Of a stretch of DNA of 64,000 bases, positions 44,131 through 53,517 are shown in pieces. How positions within the stretch are numbered: position 1 is the stretch's first letter; every line of letters begins with the position of its first letter. The DNA is taken from assembly GCA_900554695.1 (NCBI GenBank), contig USHV01000011.1, positions 1-64,000 on the forward strand. Reading direction: 5' to 3'. Source of the DNA: an uncultured Prevotella sp. GTDB lineage: Bacteria; Bacteroidota; Bacteroidia; Bacteroidales; Bacteroidaceae. The translations under genes were made by a program, and so were the position numbers. Below the pieces are notes generated by a model. That model was given only the letters and a program-made list of their open reading frames with translations, ran no database searches and had not been told where the DNA came from.

Positions 44131-44565
44131 AGAACTGTTTGAGGCGTTGCATATTTATACATCGTCAACTTCACGAGAATCGAATATTTTCGAGCAAACA
44201 CTCTTCCGGTCGCAAATACGCGAGTTATGGAGACTTCAGTATAATGCATTCACTATCAACACTTTACGCAGATTGCAAATCAATTCTGTTTTTTCGGCCG
44301 TGCAAAAGAGCCTTTTTCGTGCTCTGATATAGGCTTTATCACACTCCGAAATGGCCCGTTTCGGGCATCAATATAGGCTTTTTCGCACCCTGATATGGTG
44401 CTTTTCGCAACACGAGCAGGCCGTCTCTACCTCACAATATACACCCTATAGCCCCATAAAACCCTCTTCGCGGGCTTCCGTTCCGAGAAATTCCGTGACC
44501 GAAGAGACATTTTCCGCGTCTTCGTTTTTTCTATTTTGAAAATTTATTTTGTCAAAATCTTTTAC
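44131..44565. repeat. Intergenic repeat element, copy C
   Basis: It has the same orientation as copy A. The landmarks are CGCAAATACGCG at 44211-44222, a segment resembling AATATCAAC before the array, the 22-bp array, and ATTTTGTCAAAAT near 44548 after it. Identity to copy A outside these landmarks is low. It starts near a 17-base sequence (CTGTTTGAGGCGTTGC) that recurs at about 55004 beside copy D. The 1.1-kb gap between secA and the ABC gene holds no recognised gene. Confidence 0.7.
44291..44466. repeat. 22-bp mosaic array C (8 units)
   Basis: Eight 22-base units keep register. The CGAAATGGCCCGTTTCG near-palindrome is at 44347-44363, and GATATGGTGCTTTTCGC at 44392-44408 is the same core found in arrays A and B. 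Later units are more degenerate. Confidence 0.8.
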
Positions 44566-44808
44566 TTCACGGAATGCATAAATATTCATTTTCCGGCCGA
44601 TAAAGCCTTTTTCACAGGCATCGCACATAATACCGGACAGACACTCCGGAAAGCAAAAAAAGAAGCAACAGGACGATGTTAAGACCAAAATATATTATCT
44701 TTGCACGTATGTCCGCAACATAGTCTTGCCGCACGGCAGAGGTTACGGGCACAATACCGGCTACAGGCCGGATGATTCATAAATCTCATATTTCACGAAA
44801 ACTGCGTA

Positions 44809-45549
44809 ATGGAAATAAGCATCAACAATCTGAAGAAGACCTTCGGCAAGACCATTGCCGTCAACATAGACGAGTTCAAATCGGCCGGAAACGAGATAAT
44901 AGGACTTGTGGGCAACAACGGAGCGGGCAAGACCACGCTCTTCCGCCTGCTGCTCGACCTTACAGACGCCGACGAGGGACGTGTGAACATGACATTCAAC
45001 GTGTCCGAAGACGGCAATCCTGACGCAACGCTGTCGCTCTCGCCGTCTGAAAGCGAGGAGTGGAAAAGATATACGGGAGCATACATCGACGAGAGCTTCC
45101 TCATCGATTTTCTTACTCCGGAGGAGTATTTCGGATTCGTGGGACGCGTATGCGACATGTCTAAAGAGCAGATAAGCCAACGTCTGGAATACTTCAGCCA
45201 GTTCATGGCCGGCGAGATTTTAGGGCAGAAAAAGTACATACGCGAGTTCTCGGCAGGCAACAAACAGAAGATAGGAATAATAGCGGCGATGTTCAACCGT
45301 CCGCAACTGCTCATTCTCGACGAACCGTTCAACTTTCTCGACCCGAGCAGTCAGATGATGCTTAAAAGGCTCATCACCGACTACAACAGCGAGAACGGGG
45401 CTACGGTATTCATCTCAAGCCACAACCTGCAGAACACCACCGACATATCAACACGTGTCATTCTGCTCGAGCACGGAGCCATAATAAAGGACATGCAGAA
45501 CAGCGACGGAAGCGCAGAGAAGGAGCTGGACGACTATTTCCGCATATAA
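44809..45549 (+). CDS. ABC transporter ATP-binding protein without an adjacent permease
   Basis: The 246-residue product has Walker A GNNGAGKTTL (about 32-41), signature FSAGNKQK (near 146) and Walker B LLILDEPFNFLDP, with the H-loop SSHN. It resembles exporters of the CcmA/drug type whose permease is encoded separately. Neither neighbour is a permease, so the partner must lie elsewhere. A TATCTTTG box at 44696-44703 may be its promoter. Its 3' end overlaps the end of comEC by 16 bases, tail to tail. Confidence 0.9.
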   Translation: MEISINNLKKTFGKTIAVNIDEFKSAGNEIIGLVGNNGAGKTTLFRLLLDLTDADEGRVNMTFNVSEDGNPDATLSLSPSESEEWKRYTGAYIDESFLIDFLTPEEYFGFVGRVCDMSKEQISQRLEYFSQFMAGEILGQKKYIREFSAGNKQKIGIIAAMFNRPQLLILDEPFNFLDPSSQMMLKRLITDYNSENGATVFISSHNLQNTTDISTRVILLEHGAIIKDMQNSDGSAEKELDDYFRI

Positions 45550-47084
45550 GCGGCAGAGCGGTGAAGGCGCACTGCATAGGTGCCCAGACCGTAGGCGCAG
45601 GCTATTATGACATATATCAGCAGCACGCGCGGCACGTCCAGGCGTATGCCGTCAACCGAGGCACCCGGCAGCGAGGCTATGAACTCCAGCCCGCCGTTGA
45701 GCCACGACACCGACATCGCGAGCACTCCACCGACCAAAGACTGCACGGCAGGCAGCGGCGTGAGCACGAACATCGTGAAGGTGCAATAAAGAATGAACGT
45801 CGTGAGCGGCACGGCTATTATGTTGGTCAAAAGGAAATAACACGAGAAACGGCCGAAATAATAGGCTATGAGGGGCGCTACGCCCAGCTGTGCGGCCACC
45901 GACACAGCCGTCATGGCCCACAGCCAGCGGAACGGTCGGAAACGCCACACCATTCTGTCGGAAAGACAACGATATATGGGATTGTAGAAAACGAATATGG
46001 CAAGCACCGCCATGAAAGACATCTGAAAACCGATATCCCAAAGATAAAGCGGGTTTGAGGCAAGCATTACTATTGCCGCAAACGAAAGAGTATTGAGCGA
46101 CATACGGTCGCGATTGAGCAGCGAGACTACCGAACACAGGCTGAACATGGTTGCGGCACGCATCACGCTCGGCTGCATTCCTACCATGAAGACATACGCC
46201 CACATGGAAACCACGATGACAGCCTGCCCCACCGCATAGGTGCGACGGTGCAGGAAAAGCAACGAAAGTATGACGTATATTATGCCGAGATGCAGGCCTG
46301 AGAGTGCAAGCACGTGCGACGCGCCGGTAATGGAATATGTCTCCTTCAGCTCCTTGGTCAGTGCTGACTTGTCGCCGAGCGTCATGGCTGCCACCACAGC
46401 CTGCTCGTCGTCAGGCACATCATGGCCGGCGTAGATGTGTGCGAGGAGCGACTCACGCATACGCATTGCACGCAATGCAATCCTGTCAAGACGCGACAGA
46501 CGCTCAAGACTAACCTGACGGCTCTGCCACGAGGACGGCAACACAAACGTAGTAGCCACAAAATCGTGTATCAACAGCCAGCGACGGTAATCGAAATTGG
46601 ATTCCGGATAATAGTTTTCCGGCTCGCGCAGCTCCGACGCAATGCGCATGCCGTCGCCTACGGAAAGCCTCTCGGCGCGGCTGTACGGCGTGTCACGCAG
46701 TATGCTCGCCTTCACCTTGTGTCCGGCAAGAGGGCCGTCGGTCAGCAACAGGTCGCATCTTACCACCTTGCCACGCACTACTGGCCGCCCGGCAACCACC
46801 GCCTCATATTCCACAGGCACGTCAGGCAACGCCACGCTTACGTCTCTAATCTGCGCCGTGACACACCAGGCACCTGCCAGTATTATGATTATCATAATGA
46901 CGGTGCTCTGTATTATCGGTCTGCGCCAGAGCAAAAGCGACACCGACAAAAGCGCAACGGTTGACAGCATCCATACCCACTGCGCCACCACGCCATAAAG
47001 GGCATTGCCCAAAATTATGCCCATGATGAGCATAATCGCCACACGCAGCAGCGGGTACAGCTGTATTCTACCGTTGGTTATCAT
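45534..47084 (-). CDS. comEC: ComEC/Rec2-family membrane protein without a nuclease domain
   Basis: ComEC forms the channel for single-stranded DNA uptake. The 516-residue product has N-terminal membrane helices, a DUF4131-like OB segment (about 80-190) and the Competence domain with SHVLALSGLHLGI near residue 255 and about eight helices. It ends after the last helix, with no C-terminal metallo-beta-lactamase domain, so any nuclease step would need another protein. Its start overlaps the stop of the DUF2461 gene (ATGA), so the two are translationally coupled. Whether the host is naturally competent is not shown. Confidence 0.9.
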   Translation of the reverse strand: MITNGRIQLYPLLRVAIMLIMGIILGNALYGVVAQWVWMLSTVALLSVSLLLWRRPIIQSTVIMIIIILAGAWCVTAQIRDVSVALPDVPVEYEAVVAGRPVVRGKVVRCDLLLTDGPLAGHKVKASILRDTPYSRAERLSVGDGMRIASELREPENYYPESNFDYRRWLLIHDFVATTFVLPSSWQSRQVSLERLSRLDRIALRAMRMRESLLAHIYAGHDVPDDEQAVVAAMTLGDKSALTKELKETYSITGASHVLALSGLHLGIIYVILSLLFLHRRTYAVGQAVIVVSMWAYVFMVGMQPSVMRAATMFSLCSVVSLLNRDRMSLNTLSFAAIVMLASNPLYLWDIGFQMSFMAVLAIFVFYNPIYRCLSDRMVWRFRPFRWLWAMTAVSVAAQLGVAPLIAYYFGRFSCYFLLTNIIAVPLTTFILYCTFTMFVLTPLPAVQSLVGGVLAMSVSWLNGGLEFIASLPGASVDGIRLDVPRVLLIYVIIACAYGLGTYAVRLHRSAAYMRK

Positions 47085-47779
47085 TCATAATCGTCTATAA
47101 CATTGTTGATGAAATCCATCATCGGCTTGCCAACCTTGAATATCTTCACTATCTCGTCGAGCCACCGGTCGCCCTCGAAGAAGGTGTCGGGCACGGCCTT
47201 CCAGCAGCAGAAATCCTTCATACGAAGATATTCTATGTGCTCGTAGTCGCGCGGGAAACCAGACGGACAGGTCTTCAGATGTTCCAGTCCGAATCCTTTT
47301 GGAGAGTCCCAGTCGCCGCATCCCGGACGTCCGAAAAACTTCAGGAAGGTGTCGTTCTCCACACACTTCAGCCATTCGTCTATGTTACCCATAATCTCGT
47401 TGCGGCACGAAGTGAGGATGTTGGTGGGCAACCAATAGTTGCCGCACGACACAAGGCAGTGTCCCGGTTCGATATGGATGTAATATCCGCCGTGCAAAGC
47501 CTTCTTGCCGTGGGCGGCGATATAGGCTCCGAGATGACGCTTGTAGGGCGACTTGTCGGCCGAGAAACGCGTGTCGCGATAGAAACGGTAGGTGGAGTCC
47601 TTCACCGTTATGTGTGCCACCGACGGGTCGAACGTGGCTATGCGCGCAATGGCTTTGGCCACACCGTCCTCAAAATCGGCCCTTACGGCTGTATATTCAT
47701 CCTTATGTTCGTTGAACCACGGTCGGTTGTTGTTGGCCGACAGGTCCTTCAGAAACTTCAATATTCTTTTTATGTCCAT
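47081..47779 (-). CDS. DUF2461 family protein
   Basis: The 232-residue product matches the DUF2461 family (TIGR02453 type), cytoplasmic proteins of unknown function found across bacteria and fungi. Conserved pieces are FLKDLSANNNRPWFNEHKDEY at the N-terminus and DTRFSADKSPYK near residue 72, then GGYYIHIEPG. The frame extends upstream to 47860; MDIKRILKFL at 47779 fits the family. It overlaps comEC by 4 bases. Confidence 0.88.
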   Translation of the reverse strand: MDIKRILKFLKDLSANNNRPWFNEHKDEYTAVRADFEDGVAKAIARIATFDPSVAHITVKDSTYRFYRDTRFSADKSPYKRHLGAYIAAHGKKALHGGYYIHIEPGHCLVSCGNYWLPTNILTSCRNEIMGNIDEWLKCVENDTFLKFFGRPGCGDWDSPKGFGLEHLKTCPSGFPRDYEHIEYLRMKDFCCWKAVPDTFFEGDRWLDEIVKIFKVGKPMMDFINNVIDDYE

Positions 47780-47915
47780 TGTTGTCTGTTTGTTTTTGTG
47801 GTCTCGTTGTTGTGTTTCGTCATCGTCATACCATACTTTCATGTCTTCAGTAATGGCCATGTATGGCAGTCACGAAGAAAGAGTCGGCCGCCTGTTCTAC
47901 GTTCCTTATGTCCGC

Positions 47916-48563
47916 TCAGAGGCGCGATCCTTCCATGCGTTTCGGGCAGACGTCGGCCAGTCCGCACTTGGCGCAGTGGGGCGAACGGCTCGTACACACG
48001 TATCGGCCGTGCAGAAGCAGCCAGTGATGGGCACGTGGCACGTCTTCGGCAGGCACGTTTTTCATCAGTTCCTGCTCCACCTTGTATGGCGTATTGGCCG
48101 TACGCGGCACCAGACCGAGCCTGTGGCTCACACGATAGACGTGCGTATCGACAGCCATAGCCGAGCGTCCGAACGCCACAGCCTGCATCACGTTGGCTGT
48201 CTTACGGCCCACACCGGGCAGGCGCAGAAGCTGGTCGAAATCCTCAGGGACCTCTCCTCCATGCTCACTCATCAGCATACGGGCCATCTCTACAAGATGT
48301 TTTGCCTTGGCATTCGGATAAGACACGCTCTTGACATACTCGTAAATCTCGTCCGGCTCAGCCGCCGCCATACTCGCGGCATCAGGATAATTCCTGAAAA
48401 GTTCGGGCGTTATCTGGTTCACCCGTTTGTCCGTGCACTGTGCGCTGAGTATCACTGCCACAAGCAACTGGAACACACTGCCGAACTCGAGTTCGGTTGT
48501 CACCTCCGGCATACTTGTCCTGAAATAGTTGAGGACATACTGATATCTTTCTTTTTTTGTCAT
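47916..48563 (-). CDS. nth: Endonuclease III
   Basis: Nth is a DNA glycosylase/AP lyase that removes oxidised pyrimidines. The 215-residue product has the helix-hairpin-helix LPGVGRKTANV with the catalytic Lys, the catalytic Asp in AVDTHVYRVS, and the [4Fe-4S] cluster ligands in the pattern CX6CX2CX5C (CTSRSPHCAKCGLADVC). It is a single gene with its own promoter box at 48632-48639. Confidence 0.97.
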   Translation of the reverse strand: MTKKERYQYVLNYFRTSMPEVTTELEFGSVFQLLVAVILSAQCTDKRVNQITPELFRNYPDAASMAAAEPDEIYEYVKSVSYPNAKAKHLVEMARMLMSEHGGEVPEDFDQLLRLPGVGRKTANVMQAVAFGRSAMAVDTHVYRVSHRLGLVPRTANTPYKVEQELMKNVPAEDVPRAHHWLLLHGRYVCTSRSPHCAKCGLADVCPKRMEGSRL

Positions 48564-48631
48564 ATACTGTGTAATGCAAATATGCTTCCGCCGTTACGTC
48601 TTCAGAAAACGACGCGGCAGATAAGCCTATG

Positions 48632-48639
48632 CAAAGATA
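48632..48639 (-). promoter_or_regulatory. Candidate -7 box of nth
   Basis: TATCTTTG on the minus strand, 69 bases before the nth ATG. It fits the Bacteroidota -7 consensus. Confidence 0.5.
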
Positions 48640-48730
48640 TTGAAAATAGGCTTCAAATCGACATGCACGACCGATTTATTGTCCCACGGCGGTGCTTTTT
48701 CACAATATCAGCCACGTTCCGAGATACAGA

Positions 48731-48786
48731 AAAAGCCCCGCCGACACTTCCGGAAACGTTTTATTCCGTAATGTCGGCGGGGCTTT
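48731..48786 (-). terminator. Terminator upstream of nth and after the OmpH-like gene
   Basis: A long GC-rich stem (AAAGCCCCGCCGACA with its complement) closes a 25-base loop. It is downstream of the minus-strand OmpH-like gene. The rest of 48564-48932 shows no gene. Confidence 0.7.
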
Positions 48787-48932
48787 GAGGCGTGAAACCG
48801 GACCATATCGGCCGGCCACGCGGTGCGACGCATCTCACGTCACTGAGTATGTCATCCCGGGAAAACACGTTTTATACACAACAGTCTCCACCTGCACACC
48901 GCACCGGAGAGTGCATCCGGGCAAATAATTCA

Positions 48933-49556
48933 TTATTTCTTTTTCCCGTCAGATTCCTTATCCTTTGCGGGAGAAGATTTATATGCCTTGTTCAGACCTG
49001 CAATAACCTCGTTGGTTATGTCGTGAGCCTTGTCGGCATAAAGAATGTTGTCGCCCGCCTTACTGAGAATGAGGCTGTATTTCTTATCCTTGTTATATAC
49101 AGCGAGGAAATGCTGTATGCTGTCGCGCAGGGCGTTGTTATACTTTTCGGTCTCTGCCTGGAACTCACTGCTAAGACGCTGATTGAGAGCCTGAAGGTCT
49201 GTGTTCTGCTTCTGCAGCTGTGCTCCTATTCTCTCGGCCTGGTCACGTGTATATGCGTTCTGCTGCAGTTTCTGCTGGAAGTTTGCGGCAGCGGTCTCGA
49301 GTTGCTGCTGTTTCTGTCCGAGAGTATTCTGGATGTTCTGTCCCTTCTTCTGCAGAATCAGAGAATATTCCTTACAGAATTTGTACTGTGTCATAATGCT
49401 GTCAACCTCGACAAATGCAATCTTTGTTTCTGTCGGAGCGACCTTTCCGCTTTCAGACTTGTTGTCCATCTGAGACTGAGACTTGTCGCATGAGGTGACT
49501 GCAAGAACAGTAACGGCAGCGACAGCAAGCGTACCGAAAAAGTTTTTCTTATTCAT
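48933..49556 (-). CDS. OmpH/Skp-family periplasmic chaperone, lipoprotein-type
   Basis: Skp-like proteins hold unfolded outer-membrane proteins in the periplasm. The 207-residue product has a signal sequence with a lipobox (AVTS-Cys, Cys23), then a Ser/Lys linker, IAFVEVDSIMTQY (a Skp start motif), and a long helical region rich in Gln (about 70-165). A basic tail ends the protein. The lipid anchor is unusual compared with soluble E. coli Skp but occurs in Bacteroidota. Confidence 0.88.
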   Translation of the reverse strand: MNKKNFFGTLAVAAVTVLAVTSCDKSQSQMDNKSESGKVAPTETKIAFVEVDSIMTQYKFCKEYSLILQKKGQNIQNTLGQKQQQLETAAANFQQKLQQNAYTRDQAERIGAQLQKQNTDLQALNQRLSSEFQAETEKYNNALRDSIQHFLAVYNKDKKYSLILSKAGDNILYADKAHDITNEVIAGLNKAYKSSPAKDKESDGKKK

Positions 49557-49602
49557 TTTTATTGTTATTGTATTTAATTATTGTTTCCGTTATGATGTTC
49601 CG

Positions 49603-49797
49603 TCAATAGGCCTTGCCCTTTGCGCGTGCCTCACGGTCCTGGTCCATGACACAGTGTATGCCGTTCTTGCGCATAAGCGGGTTCTCATGTATATGCTGTG
49701 ACGAGAACTTACCGTTTTTCTTAAAGATTATTCTTACGCATAATAATGCCGTTGCAATAGCAATAATTAACACGCAGAGAAGCAAAGTTTCTACCAT
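49603..49797 (-). CDS. Small membrane protein of unknown function
   Basis: The 64-residue product has one membrane helix (about 3-24) and a short polar tail with HIHENPLMRKNGIHCVMDQDREARAKGKAY in segments typical of a conserved Bacteroidales small protein. A TATCTTTG box on the minus strand at 49819-49826 lies 22 bases before the ATG. I cannot assign a function. It lies 46 bases before the OmpH-like gene on the same strand, so the two may share a transcript. Confidence 0.65.
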   Translation of the reverse strand: MVETLLLCVLIIAIATALLCVRIIFKKNGKFSSQHIHENPLMRKNGIHCVMDQDREARAKGKAY

Positions 49798-49998
49798 TTT
49801 TATTTAATTTTGTGCCTACAAAGATAATGCAAAACACGGACAGAACAAAATAATTTATTTATTTTTAGCCCTTGATTCGCTTATCTTGTATCTTTCGTCG
49901 CCAAAGTATCTTGCAAAAAGCAGAACGCCCCTGTATAAAGGCTTTGCGGAAGCTGCGGGCGACATGAATAATGAACATTCAATATAAACAATATTATT

Positions 49999-51450
49999 AT
50001 GGAAATGAAAGAATTGAAACCGGCTCTTGTATTTGAGCATTTCGCTAAGATCAACAGCATCCCGCGCCCATCAAAGCACGAGGAGAAGATGATTGAGTAT
50101 CTTAAAGAATTCGGCGAACAGCGCAATCTTGACACTAAAGTGGACGAAACCGGAAACGTAATCATACGTAAGCCTGCCACAAAAGGCTACGAGAATCGTC
50201 CGACAGTGATACTGCAGAGCCACATGGATATGGTATGCGACAAACTTGTTGACGTGGATTTCGATTTCCACAAAGACGCAATACAGACATACATCGACGG
50301 CGAATGGCTCAGAGCCAAAGGCACAACCCTCGGTGCCGACGACGGCATCGGATGCGCCATTGAGCTGGCTCTGCTCGACAGCAACGACATAGAGCATGGT
50401 CCGATAGAGTGTGTCTTCACACGCGATGAGGAAACAGGACTCACCGGAGCATTAGGAATGAAGGGTGACTTCATGACCGGAAAGATGCTCATAAACCTCG
50501 ACTCAGAGGACGAAGGACAGATTTTCGTATCATGCGCAGGCGGTCTGACCACACGTGCAAAGTTCAGTTTCACCAGAGAAAACGCACATGAGGACTACTT
50601 CTTCATCAAAGTTGCCATCAAGGGATTGCTCGGCGGACACTCCGGAGACGACATCGACAAGAAACGCGCAAATGCAATCAAGATTCTGACCCGTTTCCTC
50701 TTCAAGGAGCAGGAAAAGACAGATCTGAGACTGGCACAGTTCAATTCGGGAAAGATGCACAACGCAATACCGCGCGACGGAAGCGTTGTATTCGCCGTAC
50801 CGGCAGACATGAAGGAGACAGTACGTGCCGACTGGAACGTATTCGCAACCGAGGTTGAAGAAGAATTCCACGTAACCGACACAACCATGAAGTTCATGAT
50901 GGAAAGCACCGAACGCTGCGAGGTAATGCCAAAAGAGACAAGCACGAAGATAATACTCGCACTGCAAGGCATCGACAACGGCATTTTCGCAATGTGTCAG
51001 GACGAAGCTCTGTCATGGATGGTTGAGACATCGAGCAACGTGGCAAGCGTAACGACATCTGAAAACAGCCTTGAAGTTGTGGCATCACAGCGTTCGAACG
51101 TAATGAGCAATCTCGAGAACCAGTGCAACACAATCAAAGCCGTATTCCAGCTTGCAGGCGCCGAGGTAAAACAGGGCGACGGTTATCCGGCATGGAAGAT
51201 GAAGGCCGACAGCGAACTGACAAAGACTGCCGTTGAGTCATACAAGAAACTGTTCGGCAAAGAGCCTGTTGTAAAAGGAATACACGCCGGACTTGAATGC
51301 GGTCTTTTCTCTGAGCGCTATCCTGACCTCGACATGATTTCGTTCGGACCGACTCTCCGCGGCGTACACACGCCTGACGAATGCCTCCTCATCCCTACCG
51401 TACAGATGGTATGGGATCATATGCTTGACATTCTGAAAAACGTGAAATAA
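49999..51450 (+). CDS. pepD: Aminoacyl-histidine dipeptidase (Xaa-His dipeptidase)
   Basis: PepD is a cytoplasmic M20-family metallopeptidase that cleaves dipeptides such as carnosine. The 483-residue product has the metal-site motifs LQSHMDMVCD (near residue 75), TLGADDGIG, the general-base region TRDEETGLTGA, and LINLDSEDEG. The lid domain (about 200-380) carries GLLGGHSGDDI, and the last metal histidine lies in GVHTPDE near the C-terminus. The start may be at 49999 or two codons on (MKELKP); no RBS decides. Confidence 0.95.
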   Translation: MEMKELKPALVFEHFAKINSIPRPSKHEEKMIEYLKEFGEQRNLDTKVDETGNVIIRKPATKGYENRPTVILQSHMDMVCDKLVDVDFDFHKDAIQTYIDGEWLRAKGTTLGADDGIGCAIELALLDSNDIEHGPIECVFTRDEETGLTGALGMKGDFMTGKMLINLDSEDEGQIFVSCAGGLTTRAKFSFTRENAHEDYFFIKVAIKGLLGGHSGDDIDKKRANAIKILTRFLFKEQEKTDLRLAQFNSGKMHNAIPRDGSVVFAVPADMKETVRADWNVFATEVEEEFHVTDTTMKFMMESTERCEVMPKETSTKIILALQGIDNGIFAMCQDEALSWMVETSSNVASVTTSENSLEVVASQRSNVMSNLENQCNTIKAVFQLAGAEVKQGDGYPAWKMKADSELTKTAVESYKKLFGKEPVVKGIHAGLECGLFSERYPDLDMISFGPTLRGVHTPDECLLIPTVQMVWDHMLDILKNVK

Positions 51451-51454
51451 CTAA

Positions 51455-51847
51455 ATGAAAAAGATAAAAACAATCACTCTATTCTGCGCCGCAATCCTCT
51501 TATCGGGTTGCGGCAGCGGAAATAAAGCAAAAAATCTTGTAAGCGATTTTCTTGACGTGAATCTGAAGAACAACGACATTTCCGATGTTGAATTCTCCGC
51601 ACTCGACTCCACTTCACTCGTAAGTGACAGCATCATAAACGTGATGCGCAGCGACATGGGAAAGTCAAACGTGTTCAAGAGCGGCATAAAGTACGCCGAC
51701 AGAATAAAAGGACAGAAACTGTATTTCATCAGCGTGAACTACAAAGCGTCCAACGGCAAGAAGATGAAACACACGTTCTATATGAACAACAACGTGAACG
51801 ACGTAGTGTGCGTAAAGACTGACGTCGTGAATACAGAAAACATCTGA
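51455..51847 (+). CDS. Small lipoprotein of unknown function
   Basis: The 130-residue product has a signal sequence with lipobox LLSG-Cys (Cys19) and a following GSGNKAKN. The rest is a soluble domain with a beta-rich C-terminal half. It begins four bases after the pepD stop, so both are probably co-transcribed. I do not recognise a family. The terminator at 51887 follows. Confidence 0.75.
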   Translation: MKKIKTITLFCAAILLSGCGSGNKAKNLVSDFLDVNLKNNDISDVEFSALDSTSLVSDSIINVMRSDMGKSNVFKSGIKYADRIKGQKLYFISVNYKASNGKKMKHTFYMNNNVNDVVCVKTDVVNTENI

Positions 51848-51886
51848 AAACACACGGAGGCAAAAAAACTGCCGACATAATAAAAA

Positions 51887-51925
51887 AAAGAGAATCACAT
51901 CACTAAGATATGATTCTCTTTTTTG
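51887..51925. terminator. Bidirectional terminator between the lipoprotein gene and tRNA-Pro
   Basis: AAAGAGAATCACATC pairs with GATATGATTCTCTTT with one mismatch, with A and T runs on the two sides. It serves the plus-strand lipoprotein gene and the minus-strand tRNA. Confidence 0.85.
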
Positions 51926-51931
51926 TTTGTG

Positions 51932-52005
51932 TCGGGGCGACAGGATTCGAACCTGCGACCGCCTGGTCCCAAACCAGAAGCGCTACCGGGCTGCGCTACA
52001 CCCCG
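51932..52005 (-). tRNA. tRNA-Pro (TGG)
   Basis: On the minus strand the acceptor CGGGGTG pairs with CGCCCCG and the discriminator is A. The anticodon loop TTTGGGA gives TGG, decoding CCA and other proline codons. Length is 74 and CCA is not encoded. Confidence 0.95.
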
Positions 52006-52033
52006 AAAATGCAAGACTTCCGAATTGCGAGTG

Positions 52034-52065
52034 CAAAAGTACTCGTTTTTTCTGAATCTTGCAAA
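52034..52065 (-). promoter_or_regulatory. Promoter of tRNA-Pro
   Basis: On the minus strand TTTG (52062-52065), 20 bases, then TACTTTTG (52034-52041). It matches the other tRNA promoters in the window in spacing. Confidence 0.75.
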
Positions 52066-52076
52066 TTTTTAAGCAA

Positions 52077-53264
52077 TTATTTTATGATTCCTTGTTCAAC
52101 AAATATCTTTTTCAAGATCTGAACGCCACGTTCCACCTGTTCCTCCGTATGCGTAGCCATAAGAGCGAAGCGCACGAGAGTGTCCTGCGGAGCACAAGCC
52201 GGCGGGATGACAGAGTTGATGAACACTCCGTTGTCGTAAGCCAGTTTGGTTACGAGGAATGTCTTTGTTGCGTCTCTTACATAAAGCGGTATGATAGGGC
52301 TTTCTGTGTCACCGATCTCGAATCCTTCCTCTCTGAAACGGCGCAAAGCATATTTCGTGACAGCCCAAAGCTTCTGTATGCGCTCCGGTTCTTCCTGTAT
52401 GATATGCAGTGCCTCCATGGCAGCGGCAGTAGCAGCAGGAGTGTCAGATGCGCTGAATATGTAAGTACGGCATGTGTGACGCAGATAGTTTATGGTGTCA
52501 GAATCACTGGCAATGAATCCGCCTATACTTGCGAGCGACTTTGAGAAAGTACCCATGATGAGGTCAATCTCGTCAGTGAGTCCGAAATAATCGCACACTC
52601 CACGGCCGTCACGTCCGAACACTCCGATGCCGTGAGCCTCGTCAACCATTATCGAACAATTATACTTATGCTTGAGCTCAACTATCGCCGGCAGGTTGGC
52701 AAGGTCGCCTTCCATAGAGAACACGCCGTCAACGATAATAAGTTTCACAGCATCGTGAGGAAGAGTCTTCAGGATGTTCTCCAGATCTTCCATATCGTTG
52801 TGCTTGTAATGGAGCTGTCTGGCGAACGACAGACGGCGGCCATCAACGATGCTCGCATGGTCGCGGTCATCACAAATGATATAGTCGCCACGTCCTACAA
52901 CCATGGCAATCACTCCTGCATTCACCGAGAAACCGGTAGAAAAGCACAATGCTTCGTCCTTGCCCACAAACTCGGCAAGTTCTTTCTCCAACTGAACATG
53001 CAGATCAAGAGTACCGTTTAGGAAACGGCTTCCGGCACAACCAGAACCATACTTGTCAAGTGCAGCCTTCGCTGCGTCAATCACACGCTGATCGCCGGTC
53101 AATCCGGTATATGCATTTGAGCCGAACATGAGCACTTTATGGCCACCCATTTCAACTTCTGTGCCCTGCTTGCTCGTAATCTGACGGAAATAAGGATACA
53201 TTCCAGCCTCCATTATCTTCTGAGGCTCTCGATAATTCTTGTATCTTTCTTGTAATTGTCCCAT
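52077..53264 (-). CDS. spt: Serine palmitoyltransferase (alpha-oxoamine synthase family)
   Basis: This PLP enzyme condenses serine with a fatty acyl-CoA, the first step of sphingolipid synthesis, a Bacteroidota trait. The 395-residue product has the alpha-oxoamine synthase features SNAYTGLTG, YGSGCAGSRFLNG, DDRDHASIVDG, VDEAHGIGVFG and the PLP lysine Lys242 in GTFSKSLAS. The closest relatives in the family are SPT and AONS (BioF); the divergent lipid kinase and lack of biotin genes favour SPT. A TATCTTTG box at 53311-53318 is its probable promoter. Confidence 0.88.
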   Translation of the reverse strand: MGQLQERYKNYREPQKIMEAGMYPYFRQITSKQGTEVEMGGHKVLMFGSNAYTGLTGDQRVIDAAKAALDKYGSGCAGSRFLNGTLDLHVQLEKELAEFVGKDEALCFSTGFSVNAGVIAMVVGRGDYIICDDRDHASIVDGRRLSFARQLHYKHNDMEDLENILKTLPHDAVKLIIVDGVFSMEGDLANLPAIVELKHKYNCSIMVDEAHGIGVFGRDGRGVCDYFGLTDEIDLIMGTFSKSLASIGGFIASDSDTINYLRHTCRTYIFSASDTPAATAAAMEALHIIQEEPERIQKLWAVTKYALRRFREEGFEIGDTESPIIPLYVRDATKTFLVTKLAYDNGVFINSVIPPACAPQDTLVRFALMATHTEEQVERGVQILKKIFVEQGIIK

Positions 53265-53310
53265 TACTAATTTAAATAGGTAAAAATCTTCTTTTTCTTA
53301 ATTCAAGGTG

Positions 53311-53420
53311 CAAAGATACAAAAAAGATATTATAAACATATTTTTTTAGTAAGAAATATACCTTTTTGTTAATTTTGTACAACGGCCGCCCCACTCATTA
53401 CCGTTTTTTTAGTATATTTG
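53311..53420. promoter_or_regulatory. Divergent promoter pair between spt and the lipid kinase
   Basis: TATCTTTG on the minus strand (53311-53318) faces spt, and TATATTTG on the plus strand (53413-53420) faces the kinase. Both fit the -7 box; clear -33 elements at 19-20 bases were not identified. Confidence 0.5.
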
Positions 53421-53517
53421 CCAATAATGGCTTCAGCCAAAACAAGCCACACATTATCAATAAGTAAACAATATCCGATAAAACAGTTAGACTTGACGTT
53501 AATATCAGACTATAAAT

